Of a DNA stretch of 22,708 nt, positions 20,085-22,708 are shown piece by piece. Every line of letters begins with the position of its first letter. The first letter of the stretch is position 1. The notes under the pieces were generated by a model, which worked only from the letters and a program-made list of their open reading frames with translations, was not told the origin of the DNA and did not search any database. Source of the stretch: Kingella pumchi (lineage in GTDB: Bacteria > Pseudomonadota > Gammaproteobacteria > Burkholderiales > Neisseriaceae); assembly GCF_022288825.1 (NCBI RefSeq), contig NZ_JAKOOW010000003.1, positions 585 to 23,292 on the forward strand, read 5' to 3'. The translations under genes and the position numbers were made by a program.

Positions 20085-20420
20085 ATGTTTCAAAACTGGC
20101 CCGAACACACCGCCCATGTGAAAAAATCTTTTGCCGCGCTGGGCAAAAACCATCCGAAAATGCTGCAGGCCTACGGCGCGCTCGAACAGGCCGCTGCCGC
20201 CGAAGCGCTGGACGAAAAAACGCGCGAGCTGATTGCGATCGCTGTCGCCATCACTACCCGCTGCGAAAGCTGCATCAGCGTCCACGCCGAGAAAGCCGCC
20301 AAAGCCGGCGCCACCGACAGCGAAATCGCCGGCGCACTGGCCACCGCCATCTCGCTGAACGCCGGCGCTGCCTACACCTACGCCCTGCGCGCGCTGGAAG
20401 CCATCGACAGCCAACGCTAA
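20085..20420 (+). CDS. AhpD-like carboxymuconolactone decarboxylase-family protein
   Basis: The 111-residue protein is a single CMD/AhpD-fold domain. The active-site pattern ITTRC60-E-S-C63-I-S-V-H67 matches the AhpD CxxCxxxH redox site, as does the preceding ELIAIAVAI. Such proteins use the cysteine pair to reduce peroxides or act as disulfide reductases, usually as trimers or hexamers in the cytosol. Muconolactone decarboxylation is unlikely with a CxxC site and no catabolic neighbours. ATG 20085 follows AAAGGAAA; earlier in-frame starts run across the operator region. Divergence from the RclR-like regulator suggests oxidant-induced expression. Confidence 0.9.
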   Translation: MFQNWPEHTAHVKKSFAALGKNHPKMLQAYGALEQAAAAEALDEKTRELIAIAVAITTRCESCISVHAEKAAKAGATDSEIAGALATAISLNAGAAYTYALRALEAIDSQR

Positions 20421-20435
20421 AACGCAACGGCATAC

Positions 20436-20474
20436 AGGCAGCCTGAAAACCGATTTGCCGCTTTCAGGCTGCCT
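20436..20474 (+). terminator. DUS hairpin after the AhpD-like gene
   Basis: AGGCAGCCTGAA (20436-20447) pairs with TTCAGGCTGCCT (20463-20474), 15 bases after the stop. There is no T-run, so it is a weak terminator candidate. Confidence 0.5.
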
Positions 20475-20490
20475 GCAAAAACCGGCTGCG

Positions 20491-20520
20491 CTGGCACGGC
20501 CAAACAGTCCGCGCTACAAT
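20491..20520 (+). promoter_or_regulatory. Candidate promoter of the rhodanese gene
   Basis: CTGGCA (20491-20496, 4/6), an 18-base spacer and TACAAT (20515-20520). Confidence 0.45.
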
Positions 20521-20554
20521 TCGCGCCGTTTCATACTTCACACGGAGAACCGCC

Positions 20555-20932
20555 ATGAAAACAATGTCCCGCCTGATGCTGCTTGCCGCTGTTGCCGCGC
20601 TGTCTGCCACTGCCCAAGCCGCACCGAAGGCCACGCCGCAAACCGCCGCCAAGGCCGCCGCACAGCCGGCCAAAGCCAAAGGCATCTGGATAGACGTGCG
20701 CACGCCTGAAGAGTTTGCCGAAGGCCATATCCAGGGTGCCGTCAATATTCCCGTTGACCAAATCGCCGGCAAAATCGCTGCCGTCAGCCCCAATAAAAAC
20801 GCGCCCATCAATCTTTACTGCCGCAGCGGCCGCCGTGCCGAAGCCGCATTGCAGGAACTGAAAAAAATGGGTTACACCCAAGTCAGCAACCACGGCGGTT
20901 ATCAAGATTTGCTGAAAAAAGGCGTACGCTAG
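20555..20932 (+). CDS. Exported single-domain rhodanese
   Basis: The 125-residue protein has a cleavable signal peptide (MKTMSRLMLLAAVAALSATAQA, cleavage after AQA at residue 22). An alanine/lysine-rich linker and one rhodanese domain (about 42-125) follow. WIDVRTPEEFAEGHIQGAVNIP is the family N-terminal block and C89 in NLYCRSGRRA is the catalytic cysteine. Periplasmic rhodaneses of the PspE type move sulfane sulfur to acceptors such as cyanide or thiols; the physiological acceptor is unknown. GGAG lies before ATG 20555. It follows the AhpD-like gene in the same direction with its own candidate promoter. A shared role in thiol or oxidant metabolism is inference. Confidence 0.93.
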   Translation: MKTMSRLMLLAAVAALSATAQAAPKATPQTAAKAAAQPAKAKGIWIDVRTPEEFAEGHIQGAVNIPVDQIAGKIAAVSPNKNAPINLYCRSGRRAEAALQELKKMGYTQVSNHGGYQDLLKKGVR

Positions 20933-20964
20933 GCGCAAAAGGACACCAAAACACACACTGCCAC

Positions 20965-20993
20965 AGCCGTTCGGGAAACCGGACGGCTTTTTT
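20965..20993 (+). terminator. Intrinsic terminator of the rhodanese gene
   Basis: A 10-bp stem (20965-20974 with 20979-20988, one wobble) capped by a GAAA tetraloop, with a T-run through 20993. The T-run leads straight into an inverted king3-type DUS (20992-21003). Confidence 0.9.
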
Positions 20994-21159
20994 CAGGCTG
21001 CTTTTCCCGCCAAGCAGCCTGAAAGGCTTGCGGATCGTCCGCCCAGCCCTTACGTTTTCAGGCATGATGTAAAGAAAAATTAAGCCGGTTAACAGCCGCT
21101 TCTTCCCAAAACTGCACAATACCCGATTTCAAGGGGTTCGCCCTTTGGGGCAGCCTGAA
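20992..21159. repeat. DUS in the rhodanese-htpX gap
   Basis: The 351-base gap holds TTCAGGCTGCTT (20992-21003), AAGCAGCCTGAA (21012-21023) and the one-mismatch GGGCAGCCTGAA (21148-21159). The first two form an inverted pair with an eight-base gap. AAGGGGTTCGCCCTTT near 21131-21146 is a small hairpin. I see no gene or RNA here. CATAAT at 21214-21219 is a possible htpX -10. Confidence 0.65.
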
Positions 21160-21283
21160 AACGGCTTTGCACAGTTTTGCCGAAAACATGTGTTTTTTCT
21201 AGGCATTTGTTGTCATAATCCGCCGCTGTCGAATTTGTTCCATAAACATAATAGGCGGTTATCCGCCGCAGGGTGCACGCCAC

Positions 21284-22138
21284 ATGAAACGCGTTTTTCT
21301 GTTTGCCGCTACAATTGCCGCGATGATGCTGCAACTGGGGGCGGTATTGGCATTTTTAGGCTGGAGCAGCGGTGTAAACACGCTCTCGAGCCTATTTTAT
21401 TTTGCACTGCTGGCGGTGGCCAGTGCCTTAATATCCGTGCTGCTTTCCAAAACTTTGGCTCAAAATTCGGTTGGCGCCCAAGTGGTTGGCGAAGCAAAAA
21501 ACGATACGGAAATATGGCTGCTGCAATGCGTGCGGGATTTGTCGCAGCAATGGGATTTGCAGCCGCCCAAAGTGGCGCTGTACCACTCGCCGGAATTGAA
21601 TGCGTTTGCCGCCGGCAGCAGCCGAAACCGCGCGCTGATTGCGGTAAGTACCGGCCTTTTGGAAAATATGAGCCGCGATGAAGTGGAAGCGGTCCTGGCG
21701 CACGAAGTAGCGCATATCGGCAACGGCGACATGCTCACGCTGGCGCTGATGCAGGGTGTGGTGAATACGGTGGTGGTGTTTCCCGCCCATGCCGTCAGCC
21801 GCATGGCGGCAAAACTTGGAGCCGGTCAACGGCTGGTTGGCGGAGTGTATTTCGCCGCTTATCTCGGTTTTCAGTTTTTCTTCGGCTTTTTTGCCAGCGT
21901 AATCGTTTACCGTTTCAGCCGCGTGCGCGAATACCGCGCCGATGTTGGCGCCGCCCGTTTGGTCGGCGTGCCGAAAATGATTTGCGCCTTGCAGCGCCTG
22001 CGTGGTCGCGGCGGCTGTTTGCGGCAAGATATTACGACAATGGGCATCTCCGGCGAATCCGATGCCAAGCACGCCCAAACATGGCTGAGCTCGCATCCCA
22101 GCTTGGATAAACGGATTGAACGTCTGCGTATTCTGTAA
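21284..22138 (+). CDS. htpX: Inner-membrane zinc metalloprotease HtpX
   Basis: HtpX degrades misfolded inner-membrane proteins and is part of envelope stress quality control. The 284-residue protein has two N-terminal TM segments (about 5-26 and 36-56), the zinc site HEVAH (140-144) with a third ligand E216 in REYRAD, and two further hydrophobic stretches (about 151-172 and 188-210). The central NAFAAGSSRNRALIAVSTGLL is diagnostic. The ATG is not preceded by a clear ribosome binding site, so expression may be low. Base composition looks slightly less GC-rich than in the neighbours. It converges on rpsJ across a bidirectional terminator. Confidence 0.96.
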   Translation: MKRVFLFAATIAAMMLQLGAVLAFLGWSSGVNTLSSLFYFALLAVASALISVLLSKTLAQNSVGAQVVGEAKNDTEIWLLQCVRDLSQQWDLQPPKVALYHSPELNAFAAGSSRNRALIAVSTGLLENMSRDEVEAVLAHEVAHIGNGDMLTLALMQGVVNTVVVFPAHAVSRMAAKLGAGQRLVGGVYFAAYLGFQFFFGFFASVIVYRFSRVREYRADVGAARLVGVPKMICALQRLRGRGGCLRQDITTMGISGESDAKHAQTWLSSHPSLDKRIERLRIL

Positions 22139-22214
22139 ACATTTCGGATATTGGTGCGTCAATTTGTTCATCGCTTCCCTACTTTCTCCGCTTACCCTTT
22201 ACCCATCTACCAAA

Positions 22215-22249
22215 CAAAAAAACCGAACGGGAAACCCGTTCGGTTTTTT
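22215..22249. terminator. Bidirectional terminator between htpX and rpsJ
   Basis: A perfect 11-bp stem (22221-22231 with 22235-22245) with an AAA loop has A-runs on the left and six Ts on the right, so it terminates both convergent genes. It contains no DUS. Confidence 0.92.
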
Positions 22250-22263
22250 GTTTCAGCCACTAA

Positions 22264-22575
22264 TTATTGGACTTTGATTTCTACATCCACGCCTGCCGGC
22301 AGATCCAGTTTCATCAGGGCATCGGTGGTTTTGTCGGTCCAATCCACAATGTCCATCAGACGCAGGTGGGTGCGGATCTCCAGCTGTTCACGCGAAGTTT
22401 TGTTCACATGGGGAGAACGCAGCAGGTTGAAACGCTCGATTTTAGTCGGCAGCGGAATCGGGCCTTTAACAACGGCGCCGGTACGCTTGGCGGTTTCAAC
22501 AATTTCCTGCGCGGAGCGGTCGATCAGGCTGTAATCGTAGGCTTTCAGACGGATACGGATTTTTTGGTTTGGCAT
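22264..22575 (-). CDS. rpsJ: 30S ribosomal protein S10
   Basis: The 103-residue uS10 (MPNQKIRIRLKAYDYSLIDRS...) is a 30S head protein that also serves as NusE in antitermination complexes. Length and sequence are standard, including RTGAVVKGPIPLPTKIERF and HVNKTSREQLEIRTH. AAGGA lies 10 bases before the ATG. It follows tuf by 18 bases. It is closed by a strong terminator and then htpX, so rplC and the rest of the S10 operon do not follow directly. Confidence 0.98.
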   Translation of the reverse strand: MPNQKIRIRLKAYDYSLIDRSAQEIVETAKRTGAVVKGPIPLPTKIERFNLLRSPHVNKTSREQLEIRTHLRLMDIVDWTDKTTDALMKLDLPAGVDVEIKVQ

Positions 22576-22593
22576 TGATTCGGTATCCTTCGA

Positions 22594-22708
22594 TTAAGCG
22601 ATTACAGTAGAAACCACGCCGGCACCAACGGTACGGCCGCCTTCGCGGATGGCGAAACGCAGACCTTCTTCCATGGCAATCGGGGCGATCAGTTCTACGG
22701 TAATGGTT
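22594..22708 (-). CDS. tuf: Elongation factor Tu, C-terminal part (cut by window edge)
   Basis: Only the last 38 codons are visible, ending TITVELIAPIAMEEGLRF and GGRTVGAGVVSTVIA before TAA at 22594-22596. This is the highly conserved C-terminal barrel of EF-Tu, which delivers aminoacyl-tRNA to the ribosome. The order tuf-rpsJ is the usual str/S10 junction in proteobacteria. The gene continues beyond the right edge. Confidence 0.96.
   Translation of the reverse strand, partial: TITVELIAPIAMEEGLRFAIREGGRTVGAGVVSTVIA

Noticed and set aside
2848..21159. CRISPR-like regular repeats
   Set aside because: The repeated 12-mer is scattered in both orientations with irregular spacing and no cas genes; it is DUS.
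20933..21283. Possible small gene in the rhodanese-htpX gap
   Set aside because: Short frames lack ribosome binding sites and cross the terminator and DUS.

Overview
The window is 22.7 kb of GC-rich, gene-dense chromosome from a member of the Neisseriaceae. The main evidence is the 12-mer AGGCAGCCTGAA and its AAGCAGCCTGAA variant. I located about 44 exact copies on both strands, roughly one per 500 bp. These match the DNA uptake sequence (DUS) dialects described for the Kingella side of the family (AG-kingDUS and AG-king3DUS). They are neither the ATGCCGTCTGAA of N. meningitidis and N. gonorrhoeae nor the Eikenella dialect. The proteins are also Neisseria-like, notably GdhA, IF3 and IscA. I cannot name the species.

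Layout. 1-231: an incomplete inverted-repeat element at the left edge, a DUS pair and the gdhA terminator. 232-1569 (-): gdhA. 1892-2842 (+): YheT-type hydrolase. 3002-3781 (+): rsmA. 3810-4562 (+): orphan amino-acid ABC ATPase. 4662-4982 (+): iscA. 5195-6418 (-): infC-rpmI-rplT, with an apparent AUC start for infC. 6694-8255 (+): ftsE-ftsX. 8362-10218 (-) and 10305-10841 (+): uvrC and ruvC from a symmetric divergent promoter. 10882-11286 (-): small membrane protein. 11414-12562 (+): obgE. 12634-12984 (+): small anchored protein. 13098-14678 (-): nadE and a HAD phosphatase. 14792-15139 (-): lipoprotein. 15267-15614 (+): membrane protein with an L12-like tail. 15736-18141 (+): gyrB. 18273-18893 (+): unknown protein. 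19055-19990 (-) and 20085-20420 (+): a divergent pair of an RclR-like AraC regulator and an AhpD-like CxxC protein. 20555-20932 (+): exported rhodanese. 21284-22138 (+): htpX. 22264-22708 (-): rpsJ and the end of tuf.

Most genes are housekeeping genes in short units. They serve nitrogen assimilation, ribosome assembly, translation initiation, Fe-S assembly, cell division, DNA repair, supercoiling and NAD synthesis. I see no prophage, insertion sequence, CRISPR array, tRNA or rRNA. The likeliest functional module is the RclR-like regulator with the AhpD-like protein, probably a redox or reactive-chlorine response. It has a repeated candidate operator between the genes and an exported rhodanese next door.

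The most unusual layer is the DUS network. Copies form terminator hairpins, supply stop codons, abut or lie inside promoters, and in eight places are near-perfect palindromes that read as king-type DUS on one strand and sim-type DUS on the other. The gyrB leader joins a -10 box to a DUS hairpin terminator so that gyrB's own transcript would start inside the hairpin.
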